Shown: positions 17,526 through 26,224, counted from the first letter of the stretch. The stretch is 59,073 nucleotides of DNA from Hymenobacter lapidiphilus (GCF_013377885.1 NZ_JABKAU010000029.1:1-59073), one strand, 5' to 3'. The notes: generated by a model from the letters alone, not told the origin. A program made the numbers and translations.

Positions 17526-18782
17526 TCACTCTTGCACCCCGCCCGGCAGGCTCAGGCGTAGCAGGTTCAGGGCAGTGGTGGCGGTGAACTCCAGGTTGAG
17601 TTGGCGGCCGCGGTCAAAGCTGATTTGCTTCGTGACGGTGCGGTGGGCGTCGGCATAGGCTACGCAGATGGTACCCACGGGCTTTTCGGGGGTCCCACCA
17701 TCGGGGCCGGCAATGCCACTGGTGGCCAGGGCCACATCAACGCCCAGCCGGCGGCGTAGGCCTTCGGCCATTTCGGCTACCACGGCTTCGCTCACGGCAC
17801 CGTGGGCAGCCAGCGTTTCGGCCTGCACGCCCAACTCGGCCATTTTCAGCTCATTGGAATACGCCACGAGGCTGCCCTGGTAGTAGCGCGAGGCGCCCGG
17901 TACGCTGGTGAGGCGGTGGGCCAGCAGGCCGCCGGTACAGCTTTCGGCCGTACCCACCGTCAGGCCGCGCTCCATCAGAAGCTGGCCCACTACTTCTTCC
18001 AGCTTGATTTCGCCCTCGGCATAAATATGGGTGCCGAGTAGCCGGCGCAACTCTGGCAACAGCGCCTCCATGCGGGCCAACAGGTGGGGCTGGCCGTCGT
18101 CCTGGCCCGTCAGGCGCAGGCGTACTCCTCCCAGGTAAGGCAGGTAGGCCAGCTTCACATAGGGTGGCAGCGCCGTTTCCCAGTCCTCAATCTGCTGGGC
18201 CAGAAACGACTCGCCCAATCCCACCGTCTGCACCACGACGTGCTCGATGGCGGGCGTCTGGAAGTGGGCCCGCAGGCGCGGCAGCACCTCGTGGGTCATC
18301 AGGTACTTCATTTCGTGGGGCACGCCGGGCATGCTCACGAACACCACGCCGCCGTCTTCGAACCACATGCCGGGGGCTGTGCCCACGGCGTTATGTAGCA
18401 CCTGGCAATTGGCCGGCACCATTGCCTGCTGGCGGTTTACTTCCAGCATGGGCCGCTGGTAGCGGGCAAAAATGCCCTCTACGTGGCGTAGTACGTTTTC
18501 GTCGAGCACCAGCTCGGCCCCGAAATAGCGGGCCAGCACGTGCTTGGTCAAATCGTCTTTGGTGGGGCCGAGGCCGCCGGTCATCAGCACCACGCGGGCC
18601 CGCTGCCGGGCCTGGTCGAGGGTGGCTACTATTTCATCGGCCCGGTCGGATACGCTCGTAATCTGGCGCACGCGCAAACCCAGCTTGCCCAGCTCCTGCC
18701 CCATAAAAGCCGAATTCGTATCGATAACCTGCCCGTAGAGCAGCTCATCGCCAATGGTCATAATCTCAATATCAGGCACCAT
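17526..18782 (-). CDS. cinA: CinA family nicotinamide-nucleotide amidohydrolase
   Basis: A 418-residue CinA with both domains. The N-terminal molybdopterin-binding-like domain starts at EIMTIGDELLYGQV and contains the conserved GGLGPTKDD. The C-terminal NMN deamidase domain has TAESCTGGLLAH (nucleophilic Ser) and GIAGPDGGTPEKPVGT. The enzyme returns NMN, formed by NAD-consuming reactions, to NAD synthesis via nicotinic acid mononucleotide. The start is the ATG at 18782 (MVPDIEIM); an upstream extension to 18878 encodes 32 unlikely residues. Confidence 0.95.
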   Translation of the reverse strand: MVPDIEIMTIGDELLYGQVIDTNSAFMGQELGKLGLRVRQITSVSDRADEIVATLDQARQRARVVLMTGGLGPTKDDLTKHVLARYFGAELVLDENVLRHVEGIFARYQRPMLEVNRQQAMVPANCQVLHNAVGTAPGMWFEDGGVVFVSMPGVPHEMKYLMTHEVLPRLRAHFQTPAIEHVVVQTVGLGESFLAQQIEDWETALPPYVKLAYLPYLGGVRLRLTGQDDGQPHLLARMEALLPELRRLLGTHIYAEGEIKLEEVVGQLLMERGLTVGTAESCTGGLLAHRLTSVPGASRYYQGSLVAYSNELKMAELGVQAETLAAHGAVSEAVVAEMAEGLRRRLGVDVALATSGIAGPDGGTPEKPVGTICVAYADAHRTVTKQISFDRGRQLNLEFTATTALNLLRLSLPGGVQE

Positions 18783-18930
18783 GCGGAAGGGGAGAGGGAA
18801 GTAGTCAGGAGGAAAGAGGCGGAAGGCAACGCCTGGCAGCGCGAAGGTAGCAGACGAAGCCGCATCCGGCCGGCGCATAAAGTCCGGGGAGTGCTTCTGG
18901 GTTTTGCCTTTCGGCTTTGTTAGCTGACTT

Positions 18931-18938
18931 TAAGTTTG
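18931..18938 (+). promoter_or_regulatory. Predicted -7 element of the DUF4197 gene
   Basis: TAAGTTTG is a perfect TAnnTTTG, about 45 bp before the ATG at 18984. Upstream T-rich words (TTTC at 18909-18912) are 18 bp away. Confidence 0.55.
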
Positions 18939-18983
18939 GTCCGGTTTGTGCAAAACCCGCAGCATAACCGCTTCCTTTACGCC

Positions 18984-19742
18984 ATGAAAAACCGCTCCTT
19001 CCTCGCGCTACCCTTCTTGCTGCTGGGCCTGCAACTGCCCGCCGCCGCCCAGTTCCGGCTGCCTAAGCTGGGCGACATTTTCAAAAATCTGCCCGCGCAA
19101 ACCGGCCCTACCACCACAACTCCGCGTCCCGGTGGCCTGAGCTCCGACGAAGCCGCACGTGGCCTCAAAGAAGCCCTTACGCTGGGTATCAGCAAAGGTG
19201 CCGATCAGGCCTCGAAAACCGATGGCTTTTACCTGAACCGCCTTATCCGCATTCCGTTTCCGCCCGATGCGCAGCGCGTAGCCACCACGCTCCGCACGTT
19301 GGGCTTGGGTAGCCAGGTAGATAAGTTTGAGCTGACGCTGAACCGCGGGGCCGAGCAGGCCGCCCAGAGTGCGAAGCCCATCTTTCTGACGGCCATCAAA
19401 AGCCTCACGTTTAAAGACGTCTGGGGTATCCTGACGGGCGAGAAGGACGCCGCCACTAACTACCTCAAGCGCACCACCACCGCCCAGCTCACCACCGCTT
19501 TCCAGCCCATTGTGCAGCGCAGCCTCGACCAGGTAGGAGCCACCAAGTACTACACCGATCTGACGACCCGCTACAACCGCATCCCGCTGGTTACGCCCGT
19601 CCAAACCGACCTCAACCAGTACGCCACCGGCAAGGCCATCGATGGTCTGTTTACGCTCGTGGCCCAGGAAGAGGCTAACATCCGCGAAAACCCCGTTGCC
19701 CGCACCACCGAGTTGCTGCGCCGCGTGTTCGGCCGGGGGTAG
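18984..19742 (+). CDS. DUF4197 domain-containing exported protein
   Basis: The 252-residue protein begins with a signal peptide (MKNRSFLALPFLLLGLQL, cut after AAAQ). The mature part matches the DUF4197 family from memory: GLKEALTLGISKGADQ, then FYLNRLIRIPFP, then DVWGILTGEKDAATNYLK. The family is widespread in Gram-negative bacteria, is helical and periplasmic or lipoprotein-like, and has no established function. The start at 18984 places the signal peptide correctly and follows a TAnnTTTG element. It stands alone and converges on the acidic protein gene across a hairpin repeat. Confidence 0.88.
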   Translation: MKNRSFLALPFLLLGLQLPAAAQFRLPKLGDIFKNLPAQTGPTTTTPRPGGLSSDEAARGLKEALTLGISKGADQASKTDGFYLNRLIRIPFPPDAQRVATTLRTLGLGSQVDKFELTLNRGAEQAAQSAKPIFLTAIKSLTFKDVWGILTGEKDAATNYLKRTTTAQLTTAFQPIVQRSLDQVGATKYYTDLTTRYNRIPLVTPVQTDLNQYATGKAIDGLFTLVAQEEANIRENPVARTTELLRRVFGRG

Positions 19743-19763
19743 AATACTGATGTGTTAACGCAG

Positions 19764-19864
19764 AAAGGCTGTCATCCTGAGCAACGCGAAAGACCGATAG
19801 AAAAGCTAACGATTAATGTTGGCTTTTCCATCGGTCCTTCGCGTTGCTCAGGATGACAGCCTTT
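19764..19864. repeat. Family A' hairpin repeat (A2), probable bidirectional terminator
   Basis: Thirty-five-base arms (19764-19798 and 19830-19864, one mismatch) begin AAAGGCTGTCATCCTGAGC. An inner hairpin (AAAAGCTAAC with GTTGGCTTTT) closes the loop. It lies between two convergent genes. Confidence 0.85.
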
Positions 19865-19887
19865 TTCGCTGTCTCAATAAATCAAGG

Positions 19888-20247
19888 CTAATCGTAGTCG
19901 GAGTTGCGGCCGCTGTTGCGGGAGGAGCCGGAGGAGCCGTACTCGTCGGTGTCGTCGTCGGAAAAGTCGTTGTCGTCCAGGTCGTCGAGCGAGGTAAACT
20001 TGCCGCTGCTTTCGGGGTCGTTGCCAGCTTCGGCCTCGTCGAACTCGTCTTCACTCATATTGGCCAGATCCAGCGCCTCATCGTGCGAGGAACCAGTGTC
20101 GCGCCACATCAGGTAATCGGCATATTTGGCCGCGAGGCGTTCCTCGGCCGATCCTTGCGTTTTGCTGCCGCCGGCTTTGGCGAAGTTGTCCAGGGCATCG
20201 TCGTCGCCAAAAAGGTCGTCGTCGTCGAAGTCGTCGTGCTGTGTCAT
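19888..20247 (-). CDS. Small, extremely acidic hypothetical protein
   Basis: A 119-residue protein with a strong excess of Asp, Glu and Ser (HDDFDDDDLFGDDD, DDNDFSDDDTDEYG). A more ordinary middle segment (AEERLAAKYADYLMWRDTG, then HDEALDLANMSEDEFDEAE) could form two helices. It has no signal peptide or membrane segment. Short acidic proteins like this can be chaperone-like or DNA-mimicking, but nothing here decides that. A good -7 element at 20289-20296 supports expression. Confidence 0.65.
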   Translation of the reverse strand: MTQHDDFDDDDLFGDDDALDNFAKAGGSKTQGSAEERLAAKYADYLMWRDTGSSHDEALDLANMSEDEFDEAEAGNDPESSGKFTSLDDLDDNDFSDDDTDEYGSSGSSRNSGRNSDYD

Positions 20248-20288
20248 GGCCTTGTGAGGGGCAGGAAAGGATGAAACGAATTGAGCTG

Positions 20289-20296
20289 CAAAGATA
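20289..20296 (-). promoter_or_regulatory. Predicted -7 element of the acidic-protein gene
   Basis: The minus strand reads TATCTTTG (perfect TAnnTTTG) about 40 bp before the ATG at 20247. The -33 region is weak. Confidence 0.5.
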
Positions 20297-20354
20297 CGCG
20301 ACGAAACCTTTCCAGGTTCCGTTCTGCCTACCAGTTTGAACTGTAAAAAGCCGC

Positions 20355-20987
20355 TCAGCGGGCCGCCTGGGCCCCGAAGTCGGTAATCAATAGCTGCTGC
20401 TCGCAGAAGTCATACTCTTCGGGCACATTGCTCGATACCAGCACCGTGCGGCCAAGCAGCGTGGCCGTTATATGCTCGCGGTACCAGGCCACGCCGGTGC
20501 GGTCGAGGTTGGTGGTCGGCTCGTCGAGTAGTAGCAGCGGGGCGTCGGCGTACAGGGCCAGGGCCAGCTTGAGGCGCTGCTTCATGCCGCTCGAAAAGTC
20601 GCGGATCAGCTTGTGGCGCGACTTTTCGAGGTACATCAGGCGCACCAGCTCGTCACTCGTTATGCCCGGCCGCAGGGGCTTAAAACGGGTATGAAACCGG
20701 ATGAGCTCGGTCAGCGTTAACTCCTCAATCAGCTCCAGATAGGGTGCGGCATAGGCCAGCCGTTGCGGCACGTCTTCCACGGCCACCGTCAGGCCTTTTT
20801 CCTGATAATCCAGCGTGCCGTGGGTAGGTAAAATCTGGCCCGAAAGCGTGTTGAGCAACGTGCTCTTACCGGCTCCATTTGGCCCCAGAATGGCCGTAGC
20901 CGAACCCGCCGCAAACGTGTGGTTCAGCCCCCGGAAAATCCACTCCCGCGCAAACCGCTTGCTCAGTCCGGTAGCCGTAATCTGCAT
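20355..20987 (-). CDS. ABC transporter ATP-binding protein
   Basis: A compact 210-residue ATPase domain with Walker A GPNGAGKST, signature SSGMKQRLKLALAL, Walker B LLLLDEP and D-loop TNLD. The H-loop histidine after the D-loop is absent: the position reads VLVSSNVPEEYDF, with Asn where His is usual. I believe related Bacteroidota ATPases share this change, but I cannot check it here. No permease is adjacent. It follows lpxA after a family B hairpin and is probably co-oriented rather than co-functional with the lipid A genes. Confidence 0.88.
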   Translation of the reverse strand: MQITATGLSKRFAREWIFRGLNHTFAAGSATAILGPNGAGKSTLLNTLSGQILPTHGTLDYQEKGLTVAVEDVPQRLAYAAPYLELIEELTLTELIRFHTRFKPLRPGITSDELVRLMYLEKSRHKLIRDFSSGMKQRLKLALALYADAPLLLLDEPTTNLDRTGVAWYREHITATLLGRTVLVSSNVPEEYDFCEQQLLITDFGAQAAR

Positions 20988-21019
20988 TCGTTGAGGAGTT
21001 GAGGACCTAGGACGGTCAA

Positions 21020-21127
21020 TAGGAGCGGGGCTTGCCCCCGCCCGCCATTAGCGTAAGCCGGGAGTGAAGGGCATCGGAAACGATATGGGTTGTTATTCGG
21101 CGGGCGGGGGCAAGCACCGCCCCTACG
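21020..21127. repeat. Family B hairpin repeat (B1)
   Basis: GGGGCTTGCCCCCGCCCGCC near 21027 pairs with GGCGGGCGGGGGCAAGC near 21099. Other copies are at 24862 and 50910. It separates lpxA from the ABC gene. Confidence 0.8.
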
Positions 21128-21147
21128 TCATCCGCTTAACCTAACAA

Positions 21148-21948
21148 CTACTCGCCGCCGCTGGCTGAGCCGCGGCCGTAGCCTTTGATGACGCCACGGC
21201 CGGAGTTGCGGATGAAGTTCACCACTTCGTCGCGCTCGGGCGAGGGGGCCAGTTCCAGCTCGATTTGTTCGAGGGCGGCGGCGTTGTTGAGGCCGCTCAT
21301 AAATAGCAGGCGGTAGAGTTGCTGGATTTCGGAAATCTTCTGATCCGAAAAACCCCGACGGCGCAGCCCGATGCTGTTGATGCCGGCGTAGCTCAGCGGC
21401 TCGCGGCCCGCCTTCACGAAGGGCGGCACATCCTTACGAATCAGCGAGCCACCCGAAATCATGGCGTGCTGGCCCACACGCACAAACTGGTGGATGGCTG
21501 AAGAGCCGCCGATAATGGCGTAGTCGCCGATTTCGACGTGGCCGGCCACCTGCACAGTATTAGCCAGAATGCAGTTGTCGCCGATTACGCAGTCGTGGGC
21601 CACGTGCACGTAGGCCATCAGCAGGCAGTTGCTGCCGATTACGGTTTTCAGCCGGTCCACGGTGCCGCGGTTCACCGTCACGCACTCCCGAATCACGGTG
21701 TTGTCGCCAATATGCACGGTGGTTCTTTCGCCGGCAAACTTCAGATCCTGGGGCTGGGCGGCAATAACGGCGCCCGGAAAAATGCGGCAGTTCTTGCCAA
21801 TCCGGGCCCCGGCCATAATCGTGACGTTGGGGCCAATCCAGGTGCCTTCCCCAATTTCCACGTCCTTGTCAATGGTCGTAAATGGCTCCACTACCACGTT
21901 CTGGGCAATGATGGCCTCGGGATGAATATAGGCGAGCGGCTGGGTCAT
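21148..21948 (-). CDS. lpxA: Acyl-ACP--UDP-N-acetylglucosamine O-acyltransferase
   Basis: The first enzyme of lipid A synthesis; it adds a 3-hydroxyacyl chain to UDP-GlcNAc in the cytoplasm. The 266-residue protein has the left-handed beta-helix of hexapeptide repeats (for example IGEGTWIGPNVTIMAGARIG), catalytic H118 in HVAHDC, and a C-terminal helical domain (GLRRRGFSDQKISEIQQLYR). It lies 100 bp downstream of lpxC-fabZ in the usual Bacteroidota order, and the AT-rich inverted repeat C1 lies in the gap. Confidence 0.97.
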   Translation of the reverse strand: MTQPLAYIHPEAIIAQNVVVEPFTTIDKDVEIGEGTWIGPNVTIMAGARIGKNCRIFPGAVIAAQPQDLKFAGERTTVHIGDNTVIRECVTVNRGTVDRLKTVIGSNCLLMAYVHVAHDCVIGDNCILANTVQVAGHVEIGDYAIIGGSSAIHQFVRVGQHAMISGGSLIRKDVPPFVKAGREPLSYAGINSIGLRRRGFSDQKISEIQQLYRLLFMSGLNNAAALEQIELELAPSPERDEVVNFIRNSGRGVIKGYGRGSASGGE

Positions 21949-21963
21949 TTGATTTTAATTAGT

Positions 21964-22054
21964 AATTGATAATTAGTAATTAAGAATTATCTCAGCGGCA
22001 GAATTAGCAACAGTCCGCAGAAAATTATTCATTCTTAATTACTAATTATTAATT
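21964..22054. repeat. Family C AT-rich inverted repeat (C1)
   Basis: AATTAGTAATTAAGAAT at 21971-21987 is exactly inverted at 22031-22047, and the similarity extends outward on both sides. The right arm includes the TAA stop codon of lpxC-fabZ (22049-22051). Confidence 0.8.
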
Positions 22055-23440
22055 CTTTTTAACGATGCTGGCCGACATTTCGGCTTCCATCACCACTTTG
22101 CCATTTACGTAGGCCTTACCGCTCATTTTGGCAATGCCCCGCTTGATTGGCGCCGTCAGCTCGCACTTGAAGATGAGCGTATCGCCCGGCTTCACCATGC
22201 GGCGGAAGCGGCAGTTTTCAATTCCCAGGAAGTAGGTCCAGTAGTTTTCGGGGTCGGGCACGGTATTGAGCACCAGAATGCCGCCGGTCTGGGCCATGGC
22301 CTCAATCTGGAGCACGCCGGGCATCACGGGGTTGCCGGGGAAGTGGCCGGCAAAGAACTGCTCGTTGAAGGTGACATTCTTAACGCCTGTTACCGTGGTG
22401 GCATCGAGATGGATGATCTTGTCAATCAGCAGAAACGGGTAGCGGTGGGGCAGGGTGGCAGCAATCTGGTTGATGTCCATCACCGGCTCGCGGCTTGGGT
22501 CGTAGGTCGGGATGGGGCTGGTGTGGGCCTCCATCATCTTCTTTTTGATGCGCTTGGCGAAGGCCACGTTGGCCGCGTGCCCGGGGCGGGCGGCCAGAAT
22601 CTGGCCTTTAAGCGGCCGGCCTACCAGGGCCAGGTCGCCTACCAAATCGAGCAGCTTGTGGCGGGCGGGCTCGTTTTTGTAGCGCAAATCCACGTTGTTG
22701 AGGATGCCTTCCTTCTTGACGGCCACCTTGGGCTTGCCAAGCATCGTGGCTAGGTCATTCAGCTCGTCGTCGCTCACCACGCGGTCGACCACCACAATGG
22801 CGTTGCTTAAGTCGCCGCCCTTAATAAGGTTGGATTTGTAGAGCGCCTCCAGCTCGTGCAGAAAGCAGAAGGTGCGCGACGAGCCGATTTCGGCGGCAAA
22901 CTGGGTGATGTCGGTGAGCGAGGCGTGCTGGGAGCCCAACACCGGCGAATTATAGTCTACCATCACCGTGAGGCGGTAATCGTTGAGCGGCAGGGCGGCA
23001 ATTTCCACCGAGCGGGCGTTATCCACGTAGCGGATTTCGCTTGGAATCTCGTAGTAATTTCTCAGCGCGTTCTGCTCCTCAAAGCCCACTTCCTGCAACG
23101 GCTTGATGAACTCGAAGCTGGAGCCATCCATGATGGGTGGTTCGGGGCCGTCGAGCTGAATGAGTACGTTGTCAATCTGCAGGCCCACCAGCGCGGCCAG
23201 CGTGTGCTCCACAGTGTTTACGCGGGCACCGTTCTGCTCAATGGTCGTGCCGCGTGATAAATCCACCACGTTGTCCACATCAGCATCCACGATGGGCTGG
23301 CCGGGCAAATCGATACGCTGAAATTTATAGCCGTGGTTGACGGGGGCCGGACAAAACGTCATCGTGGCCACTACGCCCGTATGCAGCCCAATACCGCTTA
23401 CGGTGACCGGTGCCTTGATTGTGTGTTGCTTGTCGTTCAT
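22049..23440 (-). CDS. lpxC-fabZ: LpxC-FabZ fusion (deacetylase / 3-hydroxyacyl-ACP dehydratase)
   Basis: A 463-residue bifunctional enzyme. The N-terminal part (about 1-310) is LpxC, the zinc deacetylase that commits to lipid A. Its metal ligands are H79 in VEHTLAAL and the His and Asp of HKLLDLVGD, and RPGHAANVAF carries the catalytic His. The C-terminal part (about 320-463) is FabZ with LPHRYPFLLID and GHFPGNPVMPGVLQ, which dehydrates 3-hydroxyacyl-ACP. Fusing the two is usual in Bacteroidota. It balances use of 3-hydroxyacyl-ACP between lipid A and fatty acids. It sits between lpxD and lpxA, in one direction. Its stop codon lies inside a repeat arm. Confidence 0.97.
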   Translation of the reverse strand: MNDKQHTIKAPVTVSGIGLHTGVVATMTFCPAPVNHGYKFQRIDLPGQPIVDADVDNVVDLSRGTTIEQNGARVNTVEHTLAALVGLQIDNVLIQLDGPEPPIMDGSSFEFIKPLQEVGFEEQNALRNYYEIPSEIRYVDNARSVEIAALPLNDYRLTVMVDYNSPVLGSQHASLTDITQFAAEIGSSRTFCFLHELEALYKSNLIKGGDLSNAIVVVDRVVSDDELNDLATMLGKPKVAVKKEGILNNVDLRYKNEPARHKLLDLVGDLALVGRPLKGQILAARPGHAANVAFAKRIKKKMMEAHTSPIPTYDPSREPVMDINQIAATLPHRYPFLLIDKIIHLDATTVTGVKNVTFNEQFFAGHFPGNPVMPGVLQIEAMAQTGGILVLNTVPDPENYWTYFLGIENCRFRRMVKPGDTLIFKCELTAPIKRGIAKMSGKAYVNGKVVMEAEMSASIVKKN

Positions 23441-23448
23441 TTAAAGGA

Positions 23449-23564
23449 GCTAGAAGCTGAGGAAGCTAGAAGCTAGAAGAAAAGTCAATGGGGGAGGCTG
23501 AAAGCAGCAAAATCAGAGCAGGGCAGCCAACGAATTCTATCTTCTAGCTTCCCGAGCTTCTAGC
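23449..23564. repeat. Family D AGCT-rich inverted repeat in the lpxD-lpxC gap
   Basis: Arms 23449-23472 and 23541-23564 match at 22 of 24 positions. They are built from GCTAGAAGCT units. It fills most of the 143-bp gap and is compositionally related to the palindrome inside valS. Confidence 0.8.
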
Positions 23565-23583
23565 GCCTTTCAGAAAGGCAAAG

Positions 23584-24624
23584 TTAGCGCTTTTCCGGTG
23601 GCTGTGCTTGCTGTTCGAGCAGGCGCAGGCGGCGGTCTAGTTCGGGCAGATGCCGGAAAATGGCGTTTGAGCGCAGGCTGTCGCGTAGCGCGAAGGCCGG
23701 TGAGCCCTGCAGCAATACGCCTTCGTGCTTAATGGATTTGCCTACTCCCGACTGGGCCGTAACGGTAGTGCGATTAGCCAGCGTGAGGTGGCCGGCCATG
23801 CCTACCTGGCCCGCCAGCACGCAGAAATCCCCGATTTTAGTGGAGCCCGACACGCCTGTTTGCGATGCAATAACCGTGTGCCGCCCCACCTCCACGTTGT
23901 GGGCCAGCTGCACGAGGTTATCGATTTTGGCACCCTCGCGGATAATGGTGGAGCCCAGCGTGGCGCAGTCAACGGTGGCGTTGGCGCCGATGCTCACGTT
24001 GTCTTCGAGCACCACATTACCGATTTGCGGAATGGTGCGGTAGGAGCCGTCGGGCTGGGGGGCGAAGCCGAAGCCATCGGAGCCGATGACGGCCCCGGCG
24101 TGTATCACGCAGCGCTGGCCGATAACGGTTTCGGCGTAGATTTTAGCTCCGGCATAGAGGATCGTGCCGTCGCCGATTTTCACCCGGTCGCCGATGAATA
24201 CGTGCGGAAAAATCACCACGCCTTCGCCAATCTCGCAGTTTTCGCCGATGTAGGAGAAGGCCCCGCGGTAGTGGTTAGCCCCGATGCGGGCGCTGGCGGC
24301 CATAAAGGCCGGCTCCTCGACGCCGCGCTTGCCGGTGCGGCTGGCCTGCTGGTAAAACTCCAGCAGGGCGGTGAAACTGGTATAGGGGTCGTCGACGCGA
24401 ATGAGAGCGGCTGTAACGGGTCTTTTCAGTTCCAGCGTGCGACTCACAATCACCACCGTAGCCTGGGTGGTATAGAGGTGGGGCTCGTACTTCAGGTTTG
24501 ACAGAAACGAGAGCGAGCCGGCCTGGGCTTCTTCAATCTTGGCCAACCGGTTGACGGGCTGGCTGGCGTCGCCTTCTACAGTGCCCTGCAGCACTTCGGC
24601 TATCTGACCTACGGTGAATTCCAT
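23584..24624 (-). CDS. lpxD: UDP-3-O-acylglucosamine N-acyltransferase
   Basis: The third step of lipid A synthesis. The 346-residue protein has an N-terminal uridine-binding domain (residues 1-100, SLSFLSNLKYEPHLYTT), a hexapeptide-repeat beta-helix from about 107, and catalytic H242 in LAHNVEVGRH. A C-terminal helix (LPELDRRLRLLEQQ) closes it. A TAnnTTTG element ends only 5 nt before the ATG, suggesting a leaderless or nearly leaderless message. It is the first of the three lpx genes in transcription order and follows the HD-domain gene across a repeat-filled gap. Confidence 0.97.
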   Translation of the reverse strand: MEFTVGQIAEVLQGTVEGDASQPVNRLAKIEEAQAGSLSFLSNLKYEPHLYTTQATVVIVSRTLELKRPVTAALIRVDDPYTSFTALLEFYQQASRTGKRGVEEPAFMAASARIGANHYRGAFSYIGENCEIGEGVVIFPHVFIGDRVKIGDGTILYAGAKIYAETVIGQRCVIHAGAVIGSDGFGFAPQPDGSYRTIPQIGNVVLEDNVSIGANATVDCATLGSTIIREGAKIDNLVQLAHNVEVGRHTVIASQTGVSGSTKIGDFCVLAGQVGMAGHLTLANRTTVTAQSGVGKSIKHEGVLLQGSPAFALRDSLRSNAIFRHLPELDRRLRLLEQQAQPPEKR

Positions 24625-24629
24625 GAGGG

Positions 24630-24637
24630 CAAAAGTA
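24630..24637 (-). promoter_or_regulatory. Predicted -7 element of lpxD, leaderless start
   Basis: The minus strand reads TACTTTTG (perfect), with 5 nt between it and the ATG at 24624. The expected transcription start coincides with the start codon. No strong -33 element is visible. Confidence 0.5.
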
Positions 24638-24698
24638 GTGGTTAGGGATTAGTGGTTGGCAGTTGACGGCTGGTGTTGGGCTACAAGGCAAAACCGTA

Positions 24699-24817
24699 CG
24701 TCATGCGGAGCAGAAGCGGAGCCCTAGCTGCAGTGTCTGTACCGCTATGGTAATCTTACTGTTAGCCTGGTTTGGCAACGAAGCGGTGGAGATGCTTCAG
24801 CTTCGCTCAGCATGACG
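24699..24817. repeat. Family A hairpin repeat (A3), degraded
   Basis: CGTCATGCGGAGCAGAAGCGG and the inverse GCTTCGCTCAGCATGACG bound a degraded copy between the HD gene and lpxD. Confidence 0.75.
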
Positions 24818-24861
24818 GTCTCTTACTAATCCCAAACTGCGGTAGAGGTCTGTCAGCACGG

Positions 24862-24964
24862 TGTAGGGGCGGGGCTTGTCCCCGCCCACCGTTGGCGCCG
24901 TTGCAACGGTAACCGTTCAACGGTAATCGGTCAACGGCGGGCGGGGACAAGCCCCGCCCCTACA
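24862..24964. repeat. Family B hairpin repeat (B2)
   Basis: TGTAGGGGCGGGGCTTGTCC is inverted as GGACAAGCCCCGCCCCTACA, forming a strong 103-bp hairpin. With A3 it accounts for most of the 370-bp gene-free gap 24625-24994; I see no gene there. Confidence 0.85.
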
Positions 24965-24994
24965 ACGCCCTCCACAGGTTGGGTTAATCACCAA

Positions 24995-26224
24995 TCACAG
25001 AATCTCCTTGGGGTAGCAGATGTAGTGCTTTTCCACGCGCTGGCTCAGGGCCTTGATGTTGGGCAGGTCGGAGGCCTCGGCGGCGTTGACCACTTCGCCG
25101 CGCTTGGTGAGCACGTCGATGGAATCGTGGCCGTCGGCGTCGTAGGCATTGTTGCTGATGCGGCCGGCAATCATCAGCTGCGCAGCGTCGGCGGACGGCA
25201 GGTCGAAGCGGGCGGCAATGAGCTCGATGATGCCGAGCTGGAATTCTTCGTCGAAAGGCTCGGTCTGGAGCGTGATTTTGAACAGGTGCCGGTCGAGCAG
25301 GCTTTGGGCCAGGTAGCGCAGCACCGTGTCGGGGTGGTCGGCCCAGAGCTTCACGGCGCCCCACACGTCGGTATCGTCGAGGCGGGCGAAGCGGCGCAGG
25401 ATGGTATCGTCGGTTTCGAACTGCTCCTGCGTGACGTTACGAGTCAGGAAGAACTGCAGGTTGGGCGAGGCGGGTACTTCGGTGCCGCCGCGCGCTAAGT
25501 CGCGGGCCCGCTGCATGATGCGAATTACCATCTGCTCGGCGCTGGTAACGGTTTTGTGCAGATACACCTGCCAATACATCAGCCGCCGGCTCACCAGAAA
25601 GTTCTCGATGCTGTACACGGCTTTTTCCTCCAGCACCAGCCGCTCATCTACCACCGTCAGCATTTTAATGAGGCGGTCGGCGCCGGGGCGGCCTTCCTGC
25701 ACGCCGGTATAAAACGAGTCGCGGTTGAGGTAGTCGAGCCGGTCCATATCGAGCTGGCTGCTGACGAGTTGATGAAAGAACGGCCGCTCGTAGGTGCCCT
25801 GAAAGATGGCAATGGCCAACTCCAGCGCCCCATTGAACTCGGTGTTGAGCTTGCGCATCAGGTGCAGGCTCACGGCCTCATGGTGCACATCGTGGAAAAT
25901 GCTGCGCTCCAGCGCGTGGGAGAGGGGGCCGTGGCCGATGTCGTGGAGCAGAATGGCTGCCATGGCCGCCTCACCTTCCTCGGCCGAAATCTTCACGCCT
26001 TTGTCTTTGAGCGTGCGTAGCGCCAGCGACATCAGGTGCATGGCGCCCAGCGCGTGGTGAAAGCGTGTGTGCAGCGCCCCGGGATACACGAACATCGTCA
26101 GGCCCAGCTGCTGAATCCGACGTAGCCGCTGGAAATACGTGTGCTCAATCAGGTCGAAGAGCAGCTCCGTCGGGATGGTGACGAAGCCGTAGACGGGGTC
26201 ATTGAAAATCTTCTTTTTATTCAT
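24995..26224 (-). CDS. HD-domain phosphohydrolase (dNTPase/SAMHD1-like)
   Basis: A 409-residue protein with the HD metal site: H56 in TRFHHALG, H94-D95 in LLHDIGHGPLSHALE, and a later Asp expected in the DMDRLDYLNRD region. The family includes dNTP triphosphohydrolases and the poorly characterised YdhJ-like enzymes. Motifs alone do not settle the substrate. From memory this gene commonly precedes lpxD in Bacteroidota; here it is upstream in the same direction but separated by 370 bp with two hairpin repeats, so co-transcription is doubtful. Confidence 0.9.
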   Translation of the reverse strand: MNKKKIFNDPVYGFVTIPTELLFDLIEHTYFQRLRRIQQLGLTMFVYPGALHTRFHHALGAMHLMSLALRTLKDKGVKISAEEGEAAMAAILLHDIGHGPLSHALERSIFHDVHHEAVSLHLMRKLNTEFNGALELAIAIFQGTYERPFFHQLVSSQLDMDRLDYLNRDSFYTGVQEGRPGADRLIKMLTVVDERLVLEEKAVYSIENFLVSRRLMYWQVYLHKTVTSAEQMVIRIMQRARDLARGGTEVPASPNLQFFLTRNVTQEQFETDDTILRRFARLDDTDVWGAVKLWADHPDTVLRYLAQSLLDRHLFKITLQTEPFDEEFQLGIIELIAARFDLPSADAAQLMIAGRISNNAYDADGHDSIDVLTKRGEVVNAAEASDLPNIKALSQRVEKHYICYPKEIL

